Source: Teratosphaeria epicoccoides (Eukaryota > Ascomycota > Dothideomycetes > Mycosphaerellales > Teratosphaeriaceae). Taken from it: DNA of 64,000 nucleotides. The DNA lies in NCBI GenBank assembly GCA_021401465.1, contig JADDMT010000076.1, positions 1-64,000 on the forward strand. The letters run 5' to 3'. The notes under the pieces were generated by a model. That model had not been told where the DNA came from, did not search any database, and worked only from the letters and a program-made list of their open reading frames with translations. The position numbers and the translations under genes were made by a program. Of this stretch, positions 19,917 to 31,462 are shown piece by piece (positions within the stretch are counted from its first letter, which is position 1; every line of letters starts with the position of its first letter).

Positions 19917-21629
19917 ATGCTAGCCAGAAAGAAAATCGGCCGGAGTTGTTGCTCTGGTGGTGGGAGTCATCATGGATTGTCTACCTTGCAACTTTCTTCA
20001 AAACCTGCTTCTCGCCCAGTGATCTTGACTGGAGCGATCTCAGCTAACATGCCTCTTTGTGGACCAAACGGCTCGTTGCCCTTGCCGAGCTTCATGGAGA
20101 AAAGACTATTCAGCAGCACTCCTCGCCAGAGAGCCCTCGATATCAACAACATCAATCCCCACGTCAAGGAGGCCAAATATGCTGTGCGCGGAGAGCTTGC
20201 GGTCAAGAGCGAGCAATACCGTGCCCAGCTAGCAAAGGGCGAGGGCAAGGATTTACCCTTCGACACTGTCGTCGCAGCAAACATTGGAAACCCGCAGCAG
20301 CTGGACCAGAAGCCGATTACATTTTTCAGACAGGTCGCCTCAATCTTGGAGAACCCAGGGCTCTTGGAGAATCGCGAGGTGTTGGAGAAGAGCTTTGGCT
20401 ACAAGAGCGATGTGTTTGAGAGGGCTGAGAAGCTTTTGAAGGATGTCAAGAGTGTTGGCGCATATTCGCAGTCACAGGGTGCACCTGGAATACGGCAGAG
20501 TGTGGCAAACTTCATCGAGAAGCGGGATGGTTACGCAGCAGATCCAGCGGCGATCTACTTGTGCGCGGGCGCAAGTGCTGGTGTCAATGCATTGCTGAAC
20601 GTGGTGTGCTCTGGCCCACAGGATGGGATCTTGGTGCCGATTCCGCAGTATCCGCTATACACTGCAACTCTGGCTCTGCTCAACGCGAGGGTCGTGCCAT
20701 ACTACTTGAACGAGGAGAACAACTGGGGCACGGATGTGGGAGGCATGAAAGATGCGTTGAAGAAGGCGCAGAAGGAGGGCATCAATGTCAAGGCAGTCGT
20801 CGTCATCAATCCTGGCAATCCCACTGGCGCTTCGTTGAAGCCTGTTGACATCCGTTCCGTGCTGGAGTTGGCCGCCGAGGAGAAGTTGGTTGTGATGGCC
20901 GATGAAGTCTACCAGACGAATGTGTTCGAGGGCGAGTTCTTCAGCTTCAAGAAGGGTCTCAGGGACCTGCAGAAGAGCGAGCAGAACAAGGATGGCAAGT
21001 TTGACAACCTTGAGCTGGCTTCCCTGCACTCTGTGAGCAAGGGCATGGTTGGCGAGTGCGGGCACCGAGGGGGCTACTACGAGATGGTTGGCTTCGACCC
21101 TGAGGTGAGAATGTGATGCTCGTGTCAAATGACTTGATGCTGACTCGTCCAGGTCGTCGCACAAATCTACAAATTCGTCTCGATCATGCTCTGCGCACCA
21201 GTCATAGGCCAATGCATTGTCGAGCTCATGGTCAACCCACCCCAGGAAGGCCAACCATCTTACCCACTCTACAGGAAAGAATACGACGGCATCTTCCAAG
21301 GTCTGCAGGAGCGCGCTCAGGCTCTGTACAAAGCTTTCAAGGAGATGGAAGGCGTCTCATGCCAGTCGCCACAGGGCAGCATGTACCTCTTCCCGACCAT
21401 CGCGCTGCCGAAGAAGGCTATCGAAGCGGCGAAGAAGGATGGCAAGGACCCTGACAATTTCTATTGCATGAGGCTTCTGGATGCAACTGGTATCTGCATT
21501 GTGCCTGGATCTGGGTTCGGACAGAAGGAAGGCACGCTTCACTTCAGGACGACATTCTTGGCGCCGGGTACGGAGTGGGTGGGCAGGATCACCAAGTTCC
21601 ACAAGGAATTTATGGACGAGTACAGATGA
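19917..21629 (+). CDS. ALT1: Alanine aminotransferase, mitochondrial-type
   Basis: PLP enzyme interconverting alanine plus 2-oxoglutarate with pyruvate plus glutamate. Exons 19917-21104 and 21153-21629; the 48-bp intron is gtgaga...gtccag. The product is 554 aa. The ATG at 19917 starts MLARKKIGRSCC, a basic, Ser-rich leader that fits mitochondrial import; the catalytic body begins near INPHVKEAKYAVRGE. Class I/II aminotransferase marks: GASAGVNALL, NPGNPTG, ADEVYQTNVF and the Schiff-base lysine in HSVSKG (near residue 375), followed by GECGHRGGYYE, typical of alanine aminotransferases. A downstream ATG at 20050 could give a shorter form. It sits just after PEPCK, consistent with use of alanine for gluconeogenesis. 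Confidence 0.92.
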
Positions 21630-22078
21630 GTGTTGTGGGATCTGTACCGTTGAATTTGATTTTACGAGCATGGCGTGGGCGCGTGGGTGTGATGTCTTCG
21701 CCGTTGTGATGAGCACTTCGCGACTTCCTGGGCTGCTTTTGCCGATTCCCAAATCGAGCACTATGAATGGAACATGGTGAATGCATTCCCTAGTTTTCAA
21801 TCCGAACCCATTGCGCTGACAGAAACATTGTAGAAGGCGGCGCGAAGTGACGCTGAATGTAAGTGGGATGCGAATTTCTGGCTTTCACATGCAAGCCTGC
21901 GGTAAACAGCTTGTCTTAGCGATCGTTCCCACCTACAGATAAAGACCTGCGTTCCGTTTTCCTTTCCGACCCAGAACATCCAATTATTATTCATAAAATT
22001 CAAATAAACACGATCATTGTTTGGGCTTGAGAAGTCGAAACTAGGGATACGAAAAGTCAACACGAGTCCATTGTCACT
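21630..22078. other. Intergenic region, no gene seen
   Basis: 449 bp between the aminotransferase stop and the next start on the same strand. It should hold a terminator and the promoter of the orphan gene. Nothing specific was recognised. Confidence 0.45.
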
Positions 22079-24034
22079 ATGCCGTGGCTACCCTGGGTCA
22101 AGAACACAGTCAAGACAGCGCGAGACGCCTCACCGGTCAAGAAGCAGAAGATTATCAAGCCTGTCAAAGCTCCGAACCCTCTCAACTCGAGTCGGCGGCT
22201 GCCCGAGCACGGGAAGGACTGCAATGCCGCTACCAAGCAACATAACCCGTTCCATCTGCTTTCTATTCCTGCGCATCTTCGCGCCGAGATTATCCGACTT
22301 GTAGTCGTGGAGTCAGAGCAGGGCAAGATTACTGTCGATGACAACAATCAAATGTTGTGCGAGCAACCGGGTATCGCAAGAGCTTGCTGGGACTTGCGCA
22401 TGGACGCGTTACCGATTTTCTATTCAGAGAACCAGTTCGTTGTAGAGGTCAGGCGTTACGACATCGATGCCGTTTTGGGATGGTGGAAGATGGTACAGAG
22501 TTTGAGGGATCGTGGCGTGGTTGTGCAGTTCAGCAAGATGCTCGACGGAGCTATCGTTCCTGAAGAGAGAAAGGCTATTTCCTACCGCCAGCCGGAAATG
22601 CCTCACCTCCTTGGAAAGGAGCTTCCAAAGAAGCGGGAGGATGAGAAGGATGATGTCGAGTTTCTCACGAGCAAGGAGAGTAGTGCAACCGTCGATACGG
22701 AGTACTACGAGACCACTGATCCCAGAGCGAAGAAGGGCTCTGGTTGGGTCATCCTACGTAAGATTCCGGCTCACGAGAGCCCTGATCTTACGGACGAGCA
22801 GCGCAAGTATATCGACGCATACCACGCGCGAGACGAGCCCGCAGCTTCATGGCTCGCTCAAGTCAAGACGCCGACTCGCATTACGATCCGCGTTGATGGG
22901 CAGCCTGACTGGCAGAATCTGGAGCACTGGCTCGAACTGGTGCATAAGAAGGAGGTTGCACCTCTGACTTACGAAGACATCGACAACAGCGAGGATGCAG
23001 GCACGGTGAAGGCCATTTTCGACGGCGTTGTGCGATTCCAGCCTTATCCGCTGGAGATCGCCATGCTGGCTTCAGACAGCTGGCGGCATGCGCTTGTGGA
23101 TCGAGATGCGCGATGGGGCGATGACACTCCGAAGCAATCGGCGCCGGCGGTGATGGAGGAATCCGATGACGGAGCCGAGCCTGGCGAACCTATTGGACTG
23201 TTGACTATGGGCGAGGACACGGGCGAGCATAATGCGGAGCATCCTGACAGCGAGCAGGTCGACGCCGAGTTTGACGATGAAGCGCGCACCGAGATGCCCT
23301 TCTCTACTGCCCCGCAGGAGCAGATGCACGGCGAGTACCGCAGCGATGTCGATGAGGAGATCTACACGGAGCTGGAATCTAGCGCATACAAGACCCGCCC
23401 GCCTCTGCATACAGATGCGCTGTCTCTACCGGCCTCACCATCCGGCACGCCCACGCCAGCTGGAGCCAGGCGGGTTCCGGCGCAAGAGCTCCCAGACTCA
23501 GACCCCTCCTCACCGCACAGCAACGAGCACACCCTCGAGCTACCGTTGGACCAGGCCATCCCTGATGGCAACGTGATACCCAAGCATCCATCGCAAACCC
23601 GTGCGCTTACTGCCCAACTCTCATTTTCAACTAGACACTCCAGGAAGTCCCGCACGGCCGTCACACCCGAGAAGGAAACTCTCGACCCTGGCGCCAATGC
23701 TGATCGAAGCAGGAGTGCGAAGACCAGGGGCCTCTCCACGCTGCACGGATTGATGGAAGACGCGAACGAGTATGCCGAGATCAGGAAGAGAGAGAAGCGA
23801 GTCAAGGAGAAGGGCAAGAAGCGCAAGGACCGTGACCAGAGTCCTTTCCGTCATGGAGATCTAGATCTGCTGGACGAGGATGCCGCGGGCGCTTCCCCGC
23901 GCAAGAGCATGGTGGGTGGGCCGAAGAGGGTGAAGTTGGGAGGTTTGAGAGGCGTTGGTGGGTTTCGACCGTTTGGTGAGACGGTGACGAGGGAGGTTCT
24001 GGTTGAGGAGGAGGGGGCGACGTCCTCGGACTGA
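22079..24034 (+). CDS. Orphan 2EXR/F-box-like protein
   Basis: One exon, 651 aa, no enzyme recognised. Near residues 55-125 the pattern FHLLSIPAHLRAEIIRLV...PGIARACWDLRMDALPIFYSEN matches the short 2EXR/F-box-like domain (LxLPxELRxxIxxxV ... LLRxCRxxRxEALPIFY) that is greatly expanded in dothideomycetes and related fungi. The N-terminus is basic (PVKKQKIIKPVK). The second half is acidic and disordered, with a basic segment (KRVKEKGKKRKDRDQ) that could be a nuclear signal. The role is unknown. A substrate adaptor is possible by analogy with F-box proteins, but no Skp1-binding evidence is visible. Confidence 0.75.
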   Translation: MPWLPWVKNTVKTARDASPVKKQKIIKPVKAPNPLNSSRRLPEHGKDCNAATKQHNPFHLLSIPAHLRAEIIRLVVVESEQGKITVDDNNQMLCEQPGIARACWDLRMDALPIFYSENQFVVEVRRYDIDAVLGWWKMVQSLRDRGVVVQFSKMLDGAIVPEERKAISYRQPEMPHLLGKELPKKREDEKDDVEFLTSKESSATVDTEYYETTDPRAKKGSGWVILRKIPAHESPDLTDEQRKYIDAYHARDEPAASWLAQVKTPTRITIRVDGQPDWQNLEHWLELVHKKEVAPLTYEDIDNSEDAGTVKAIFDGVVRFQPYPLEIAMLASDSWRHALVDRDARWGDDTPKQSAPAVMEESDDGAEPGEPIGLLTMGEDTGEHNAEHPDSEQVDAEFDDEARTEMPFSTAPQEQMHGEYRSDVDEEIYTELESSAYKTRPPLHTDALSLPASPSGTPTPAGARRVPAQELPDSDPSSPHSNEHTLELPLDQAIPDGNVIPKHPSQTRALTAQLSFSTRHSRKSRTAVTPEKETLDPGANADRSRSAKTRGLSTLHGLMEDANEYAEIRKREKRVKEKGKKRKDRDQSPFRHGDLDLLDEDAAGASPRKSMVGGPKRVKLGGLRGVGGFRPFGETVTREVLVEEEGATSSD

Positions 24035-25754
24035 CCTTCGGCGTTTGGTTGTGCGAGCGACATGAGTCTAAACAGGGAGAGGTGTGTTGAGCGCCTCTTG
24101 CTGTGAGCCGTGGAGACAGGTTACGGTCAAGTCTGTGTCGAAACGTTGCGTTTTGCTCCAGACCGCGTGACTTGAACAACTCCTCGCCGCGTATCCATCA
24201 AACACGAAGCCTTCGCACCCGTCGCTGCCGTACTTTGCGCACTCAAGCATTTCAGATTTCCCCCTCCCCCGCTATGTCCACAAACAAAGCACAACCTCGC
24301 GCATTCTTGCACTAGCAGTCCAAAAAGTCTGGGATCGACTCTCACTCGGCAATGAAAAATAGCTACTGTAACAACTCTGAAAAGTCTTCTTCTTCGGGTT
24401 CTGAGGGCACTACAAGCGCCCAACAACGTAACCAGCGAACGTCTCGTCCACGTCCCGTTGGTCGCCGTGTAATACACACCCAGTTCGCACTCAGACCTCC
24501 AATTCTTTACTGTCTGTGCAGTCGCCGGGAGCCTGATGCGCATGGACGGTCAGCAAGTGGATGAATTTGAAGGCAGTGTAGGAGAGGGATCGGGTGCACC
24601 TTCTGTTTGCCTCCTGAGCGATTGATTTGGTTCATGACAGGCCCTGTTTGGTCACCATTTCCGCTCTCGCCTTCGAAGTCAGCAGTCGTGTTTCCTCCTG
24701 TCTTGAGAAGGCGCCATCGTGCACGTGGCTATGAGGGGTAAGGGGAGGATGTTGATCTCATGTCAGAGAATCAACTCCGCACATTCACTTCGGGTGCTAT
24801 ATCGACGTCTCGACACACCCAGCAAGTCAGATGGCCGTGGTCGGTGTCGTCCTCGGCTGATAGCTTGGCATTGAGACTGGCGAGTAGAGTCACTGACTCG
24901 ATCCTTTCGCGACACGGGAACCTCGGAAGTGGCCCGTCCCCGATCTGTCACGTGGAAGGCGCAGCAATTCGGTGGTCTTCGCCTTGTTCTCTGGAATTCC
25001 CAAATCACAAGCGTCGCAAGCTTCAGCGGCATTGAAGTCTGCCCCTGTCAATCTCCCGTGTCCGCGAGGCCGGCAGAAAGCTTGGCGGGCGACAGCGCAG
25101 CTACCCCTTGTACCTCTCGCCGGGACATCTCATCATCTATTTCAGCGGACCTAAGCTTATTTGCTTTTTCAGATCATGGCATTCGTCGTGTCTACAGCGT
25201 ATGATTCTCAGCGCCTTTACGGACGAGACGGTGCATGTGGATGTGAAAGTCGTGTCGGTGCTGTCTCGCATGCTGAGACTATGGCCGAAGGCGCGAGGGT
25301 CAGGTAGACATGAGTAGAAAAGGCCAGCGAGGCCCTTCCTTTCCTTTCTCCCGCCGAATCTACCTTGTTTCTGGGCTTTTCTACTGTTCGCAGCTCGGTT
25401 CATCGGACATTCTTCAGTCGCAGCTTCCACAGGATCACAAGCTCGCACTTTCCTCCGCTTCCCGTCGACGCTCCTCCCCAACCTCGAGTGTCCCACCGCA
25501 ACCACCTAAGTCAGCTCGAGTGCATCACCGACGCCGACGACATCTCGAGGCAAGAACACCACGCGGCCACTTGTCCTGGTGACCTTCCGAACTTTCTTCA
25601 AAACATCCCCATCGACGTATACGGCTGGCTTCCTTCATCCAACAATCAAACCAGATCACACTCTTTCAAACACGATACGCTCCTTCAGTGACAGTCACAC
25701 GACGACTAACTTGGCTCCGCTATTAAAGCTATTATATCAGCGACAAATCTCAAA
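24035..25754. other. Long intergenic region, no gene seen
   Basis: 1.7 kb between two co-directional genes. Several 60-140-codon frames exist on both strands but have biased, low-similarity composition and no domain. The last 400 bp are C/T-rich, as in many fungal 5' leaders, and probably form the promoter and leader of the dehydrogenase gene. Confidence 0.45.
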
Positions 25755-26908
25755 ATGTTTGCTCGCAGTGTCCTGAGAACCGCCGGCAGGCGCACAGTCA
25801 TTACTCGTCCTACCAGCAGCTTCCTGCCCACCATCAGCCGCGCCGGGTTCCAGACCAGCGTCAAGAAGCAGGATCCCGAGGTCGTGGCCGTCTCCTACAA
25901 GGACGGCGTCCGTCAGGAGGAGCACATCGAAGTCAGCGCCTCTTCGGGCCCCGTCGCTCCGCCAGGTCGAGATGTCGAGGTCCCGGCCATGCCATTGAGA
26001 CCAGCGGCTTACCAGCACCTTACGCCGACACTTGCCCGATTCACTCTGCCTGGCAAGGTCGCCGTCGTGACAGGGTAGGCAGCGATGAGGATTTGAAGCA
26101 ATGTGCTTGCGGCTGACGGGATGCAGCGGTGGCCGCGGACTTGGGTTCAACATGGCTCAAGCCCTCGCAGAGGTCGGCGTCCGCGGAATTGCCATCATGG
26201 ACGTCCAGAAGGACTTGGGCGACAAGGCGGCTCGTGAGCTTAGCGAGCAGACTGACGTTGATGTTCGTTTCTACCAAGTCGATGTCCGCGATCACTCGGG
26301 TATTGCCCAGACGATGAAGGACGTGGTTGATCACTACGGCGCGCTCGACATCCTCGTCAACGCCGCAGGTATCGCCGAGTGAGTGTCACATCGAAAAGTA
26401 CTCCAAAAACTTCCCACTGAGAATGAATAGCTCCAACATCAAGGCCGAGACCTACCCGATCGAGAAGTTCCGTCGTCTGATCGACATCAACATCAACGGC
26501 ACTTTCATCACGAACCAGGCTGCTGGTCAGCAGATGATCGCTTCAGGTGAAGGCGGGAGCATCATCAACATTGCGTCCATGTCCGGCTCTGTGGTCAACT
26601 ACCCGCAAGAGCAGGCCTGCTACAACACGTCCAAGTCTGGTGTCATCCAGCTCACCAAGTCGCTTGCCGCTGAGTGGGCTCGTCACCAGATTCGCGTCAA
26701 TGCCATCAGCCCAGGCTACATGGACACGGCGCTGAACCGTGTGCCAGCTCTCGATGCGCAGAAGCGCATCTGGATTGACCACACCCCGCAGAAGCGTCTT
26801 GGCTCCGTCCACGACCTCAACAATCTCGCGGTCTACCTCGCGTCTGACGGCTCATCTTTCATGACCGGCAACAACTGCCTCATCGATGGCGGCTACACGT
26901 TGTGGTAG
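25755..26908 (+). CDS. Mitochondrial short-chain dehydrogenase (arabinitol/sorbose type)
   Basis: Exons 25755-26074, 26127-26378 and 26431-26908, with introns of 52 bp each, both GT-AG; 349 aa. The first 40 residues (MFARSVLRTAGRRTVITRP...GFQTS) look like a mitochondrial presequence. A classical SDR fold follows: TGGGRGLGF nucleotide motif (across intron 1), NAAGIA (across intron 2), the catalytic Ser in SMSG and YNTSK, then NAISPGYMDT and a C-terminal IDGGYTLW. The C-terminal block resembles fungal D-arabinitol 2-dehydrogenases and sorbose reductase-like enzymes, so polyol oxidation or ketose reduction is likely. The exact substrate cannot be told from sequence. Confidence 0.85.
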
Positions 26909-27532
26909 AGGAAGAGCAAAGAGGTAACACTGGGGTACGGCGTTCTGTTTGTTGATGGCCAATGCTGCCGGACTGGCAAGCTTGCAGCTGTTTCACCGCA
27001 TTGCATGGACGTGACACGGGCATTCGATCTGCTTGCAGGGTACAGTATGGGGCGTCGGCGTGCATGGCCAGTACCCAGGACTGGCTTCTGAGATTGGGCT
27101 TCGGCGTTCGAGCGCGTTGATACATTTTGCAATACCCTCGACAGCGATAAAGATGGTAATAGACCAATAGAGTTCCAGAGAACGACACCTAGATAATACA
27201 ATTGCAGAAATCACTTTTCCAGAGATCTCCATTGGTCGACAGTCGGCTAGATCCATTCCAGTGGCAACAGCATTCCAGCAATAATGGGCAGGTCAATAAC
27301 ATGTCCAAAGGCATCTCAGATCCCAATCCATTCACCACACACACAGTCGGAGCTTTCAATCAATGCAGGCGGCGACCATGCTTCGATTGCGCCAATGTTG
27401 AATATACGACGAAGAGTTCGCTCGTGGTTAAATATCGAGGGTAGCCTCGTGGTATCGAAAAAGAGCGCGCGATTGCTTCCTCAGTACAGTTTGCCTCCGG
27501 TGGGTAGCTGACAGCGGAGCTAATGTGCCACC
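26909..27532. other. Intergenic region, no gene seen
   Basis: 624 bp between the dehydrogenase and the aspartic protease, same strand. Frames here are short and lack domains. The protease start is preceded by a near-ideal context (gccaccATG). Confidence 0.45.
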
Positions 27533-29081
27533 ATGAAGACGGTTGCCTTCCTCGCCGCATTCCTAGCATTACCAGCATGCGGTGGCGCTGCTCTTCAGAC
27601 GCCGTACTTGCCTAGTGTGGATACCGAGTTCACAATCTCGAGACTGGCGACGATGGGTAGCTCGACGGGAAAGTCAGATCTACAGATTACGAATAACACG
27701 ATAGAATTGAAGAGGGCGCAGGCGTTTAGTCTGAGTAATACGTATGTTCAAGCCATGAGGAACCAGGCTATGGAGAGGGCTGGGAGGGTGGCAGGTGCGG
27801 CAGTGAGTGATTGACCGTCGTCGTGTGGTCGAGGAGGAGGCTGATATGAAGGTAGAATGGCTCTGTGAATCTTGTCATGGGCGATTATGGACAGGTGTTT
27901 ATCGCACCTGTGACGATTGGGGCGCAGTAAGTCAAGAATATGAGCGATTGAGACGCCCGAGGCATTCGCTCACTGCTTTCGCCAGGTCATTCGAAATGGT
28001 CGTCGATACTGGCAGCAGCGACCCCTGGCTCGTTACTCCCAACTTCCAATGCGTCAGCCTGCGCGACGGGGGCAATATCGCCGAATCAAACTGCGATTTT
28101 GGATCAACGCTCTACGACCCCAGCGGCTCTGCAACATACCGGGCTCTCGCCGACCAAAATTTCAACATCAGCTACGCCGACGGCGAGGCCCTGGACGGCA
28201 CCCTCGGCCTCGAGACTTTCGTCATGGGCGGCATCACAGTGACCAACCAGGAATTCGGAGTCGTGGACAGAGCCGCGTGGTCTGGCGACGGCACATCTTC
28301 CGGTCTCGTCGGGTTCGCGTACAGCACGCTGACTTCTGCGTACTCTGGCACGGATCCAGGCGCGGACGTCTCGGGCGAGACGCTGATTTACAATACGTTG
28401 TTCACGAATATGTGGCAGAACGAGGGCGTGCCGCCGGTTTTCAGCATGGCGCTCACGAGGCCGAACTCTTCTCGGGAGGTCCAGCCGGGCGGCGTGATGG
28501 CGTTGGGAGGGTTGCCCGATGTCCCGCACTCTCCTTCTTTTGCTAGCACGCCCATTGTGCCTTATGGCATCAATGTCACGGATGGAGCGAAAGTGTACGA
28601 GTTCTACGCAATCGCGATTGACGGCTATGCGATCTCGGCGCAACAAGACGCGCAGTTTGACGTCTACAGTACTGGTAACCCGTACAAGACCCCTTTGGTC
28701 GGACCCGCTGAGGTCATTATCGATTCCGGCACTACGCTTGTGTACGCAGACGACGATGTCGCGCAAGCGATCGCGGAGGCCTTCACGCCGGCTGGGTCTT
28801 ATGATGAGAGCGAAGAGGTCTGGACTGTACCTTGCGATGCTACGCCGCCGCTGTGGGGCGTGAGCATCGACCGTAAGATCTTTCATGTCAATGCTGCGGA
28901 TATGATTCTGCAATATACGGAGACGCAGTGTGTGAGTGGCGTGCAGAGGAATTTTGGTGGGTTGACGATTTTGGGCGATGTATGGATGAAGAATGTGATC
29001 TCTGTGTTTGATATTGGGGCCTCGATGATGAGATTTGCGGCGAGGGAGTACTATGATTTGGATTCGTATGATGGCGAATAG
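27533..29081 (+). CDS. Secreted pepsin-like aspartic protease
   Basis: Exons 27533-27802, 27895-27926 and 27986-29081; 465 aa. Exon 2 is only 32 nt and encodes VFIAPVTIGA, the strand just before the first active site. Introns are 92 and 59 bp, GT-AG. The N-terminus MKTVAFLAAFLALPACGGAAL is a signal peptide; a prosegment to about residue 90 follows. Active-site motifs are VVDTGSSDPW and IIDSGTTLVYAD, and the flap region is ISYADGE. Sequons (for example NFNISYAD) suggest glycosylation. No GPI-type hydrophobic tail is seen, so it is probably released or lysosomal/vacuolar. The family (A1) cleaves peptides at acid pH. Confidence 0.88.
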
Positions 29082-29195
29082 AGACACCGGGCTTGACGCG
29101 TCGCCGGTTTGGTTCGGATCAGTGGTTGAGAACGCGTTGTATAGTGGTTGGATACGGTAGAATGATGCGAGTTTCCTTCCCAAATCGATTTGCGA

Positions 29196-31145
29196 CTACA
29201 GCACAATTGTCGAAGCCTCCAGAACGCCATCAGTGCCTACGAGGCTCTTCCTAACCTCTTCATCAACCGGCTTATCGACACCGAGGATCATCAAAGCCTC
29301 AGTCTCCGGCTTTGGAGAGCCTCCACTGTCCAGCTCGCTGTCATCCTGGGCGAGGCTGCTATCCACACCACCATTATCTACACCACCATTATCTATAGGC
29401 GCCACGCTCATAAACCGGATATTGACGCCTGCTCTGCCAAGCCGGCCACCAACCACACCAATCTTTCCCGGCTCATCATAGTTGCGGCAGATGAGCAAGG
29501 TGCCACTCGGAATGAAAGACGTGCTGAATCGGCCAAGCCTGCTGATGTAAGGCTGATTATTGGAAACGAACCCTGAAATAATCTGATTTTCAATTTTCTT
29601 GCGCCTGGTGTTTGGCGTGAGTGTTCCGGCAATTGGCTCGCCTTGCAATGATCTGCTTGCCGACGGCGACCGCGGGTCCAGTCTTGCTCTCAGAGTCACT
29701 GAAGCTGAGTAACCTTCTTGCTCTAGCTTTTCTCGGCTCTTCGACTCGCTGATGAGAATACCGCGTTCCTTAGCGACAAGCTCGGCATTGACAATGTTGA
29801 TGTTGAGGCTCTCGGACTCGGTTACAGGCGAAAGTAGGCCTTTGACCAGAGCGGCGAAAAGTGGCTTCGTGGTATTGGCAGAAGCAAGTGAACCCTCGTA
29901 AGTCAGCTCGTATGTTGTTCGCAGCTGCTGCGCGCTATTGGAGGCTGAGAAGTGCTGCGTATACAAGCTGCCCATTTTCTCGAGCAGCGTTACAAAGGGC
30001 TGAAGAGTACGGTACTCCTCAGGCAAAACGATGGGTGCATTCACAGCTGAACGCGGAAGTTGCCCCGAGAGGATGCTGAGTACCTGGTTGCAGACGTCGA
30101 CAGATACATTTTCTTGAGCTTCGGCCGTGGAAGCACCCAAGTGCGGCGTAGCAACCACGTTAGCGTGCTCGATCAGCTTGTTCGCAGTGTCGCCAGGCTG
30201 TGGAGGCTCGGACGTAAAAACATCGATGCCTGCTCCCGCGATTGTGCCAGCTTCCAGCGCAGATAACAACGCCGTCTCATCCAGTATGCCTCCTCTTGCC
30301 ACATTCAACACTCTTGCCGTTGGTTTCATCTTGGCCAGCTCTGCTGTTGCTATCATACCTTTGGTGGAAGCAATCATGGGCGTGTGGATTGTGAGAAAGT
30401 CGGCTTGTTCGAAGAGCTCTTCCATGTTCGGTAGGAGATCGACGTTGGCAGATGCGGCCAGAGACGGGTTGGCATAGGGGTCATAGGCAATTAATTTCAT
30501 GCCAAGGCCGCCAGCAGCTCGGGCGACAGTCAAGCCGACTGAGACTTAGGTTAGCAAGTGCAACACCTCATCATGCATACGGAGGTTATCAATCTGCTGT
30601 TTGTTGCAGAGGCGTGCTCTATCGTGGAGCACTAGACTGCTGGCGGCTATGGATCGTGCTCGAAGCATACCTTTGCCAAGGCCAATGATCGCCAATGTCT
30701 TTCCCTTGACCTCAACACCAACCAGCTTGCTTCGCTCCCATTTGCCACCCTTCAGACTGGCACAAGCACTGCCCACATTTCTGGCTGTCGCCATCAATAA
30801 GGCGATTGTATGTTCGGCCGCAGCATTGATATTGCCTTGTGGCGAGTTCACAACGATAATGCCAAGCTTCGTGGCAGCCTCCAGATCCACATTGTCAACT
30901 CCGACACCTGCTCTCGCTACCACTCGCAGCTTTTTTCCAGCAGCAAGTAGAGCAGCATTGACCTTGGTCTCTGAGCGAACGATCAAGGCATCAAAATCTC
31001 CGATGATCTGTTCGAGCTGCTCCGGACTAAGACCCTTTCGCTCGTGAACCTCAAGTGACGCTTGTAGCAGTCGTAGCCCATCTGGTGAGACTTTCTCAGG
31101 TATAAGCACCTTGGGCTTCATCTGAGCGCCGTTGCTTGCTGCCAT
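29196..31145 (-). CDS. SER3: D-3-phosphoglycerate dehydrogenase, long form
   Basis: First step of serine synthesis: 3-phosphoglycerate to 3-phosphohydroxypyruvate with NAD. Exons (minus) 31145-30671 and 30538-29196; the intron 30539-30670 is GT-AG; 605 aa. The splice joins the NAD motif GLGKVGLTVAR. Other marks: RSETKVNAALL, ARAGVGVDNVD, NVARGGILDE, ATPHLGAST. The long C-terminal part holds an intervening (ASB-like) domain and an ACT domain (CRNYDEPGKIGVVGGRLG...FMSVAPI), which in this family binds serine as feedback inhibitor. Inside the ACT domain a VDNGG unit is duplicated (15-bp repeats 29366-29380 and 29381-29395). Start: MAASNGAQMKP at 31145; the frame is open upstream, but that part does not look like the family. 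Confidence 0.9.
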
Positions 31146-31462
31146 GTTCGCGATCTCGAAATATCTGTTGATGTCTTGCAGGACGTGTTGTCCTATTACT
31201 GGAAACGAATCGCAAACGCTCGAATGGTAGGTACTTGTGTACCCCAATGTAGCCGCTCTCGGCGACCGAAACAAATCACCACATGTATGTGCGCGCCTCG
31301 TGTGACACGGCCAGGAAAGACACAGCGCAGGGCAGCGACCCCGCCTCTTGGCCCCGCAGGCCTCCGCTAGTTGGAAAGGCGCATTAGTTGAAGTCTAGCA
31401 TGGACAGGCCCTCCAGCCCTGTTTAAGGCTTATGCTGCCTATCAATGTAGTCGTTTTCTGCC
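31146..31462. other. Intergenic region, no gene seen
   Basis: 317 bp between the phosphoglycerate dehydrogenase start and the stop of the LAMTOR2-like gene, both on the minus strand. It presumably contains the dehydrogenase promoter. Confidence 0.4.

Noticed and set aside
24035..25754. Several 90-140-codon frames in the long gap before the dehydrogenase
   Set aside because: No domain, both strands equally open, composition typical of non-coding GC-rich DNA.
26909..27532. Possible tRNA near gcgttcgagcgc at about 27108
   Set aside because: The word is only loosely like a B box, and no acceptor stem or A box could be paired with it.
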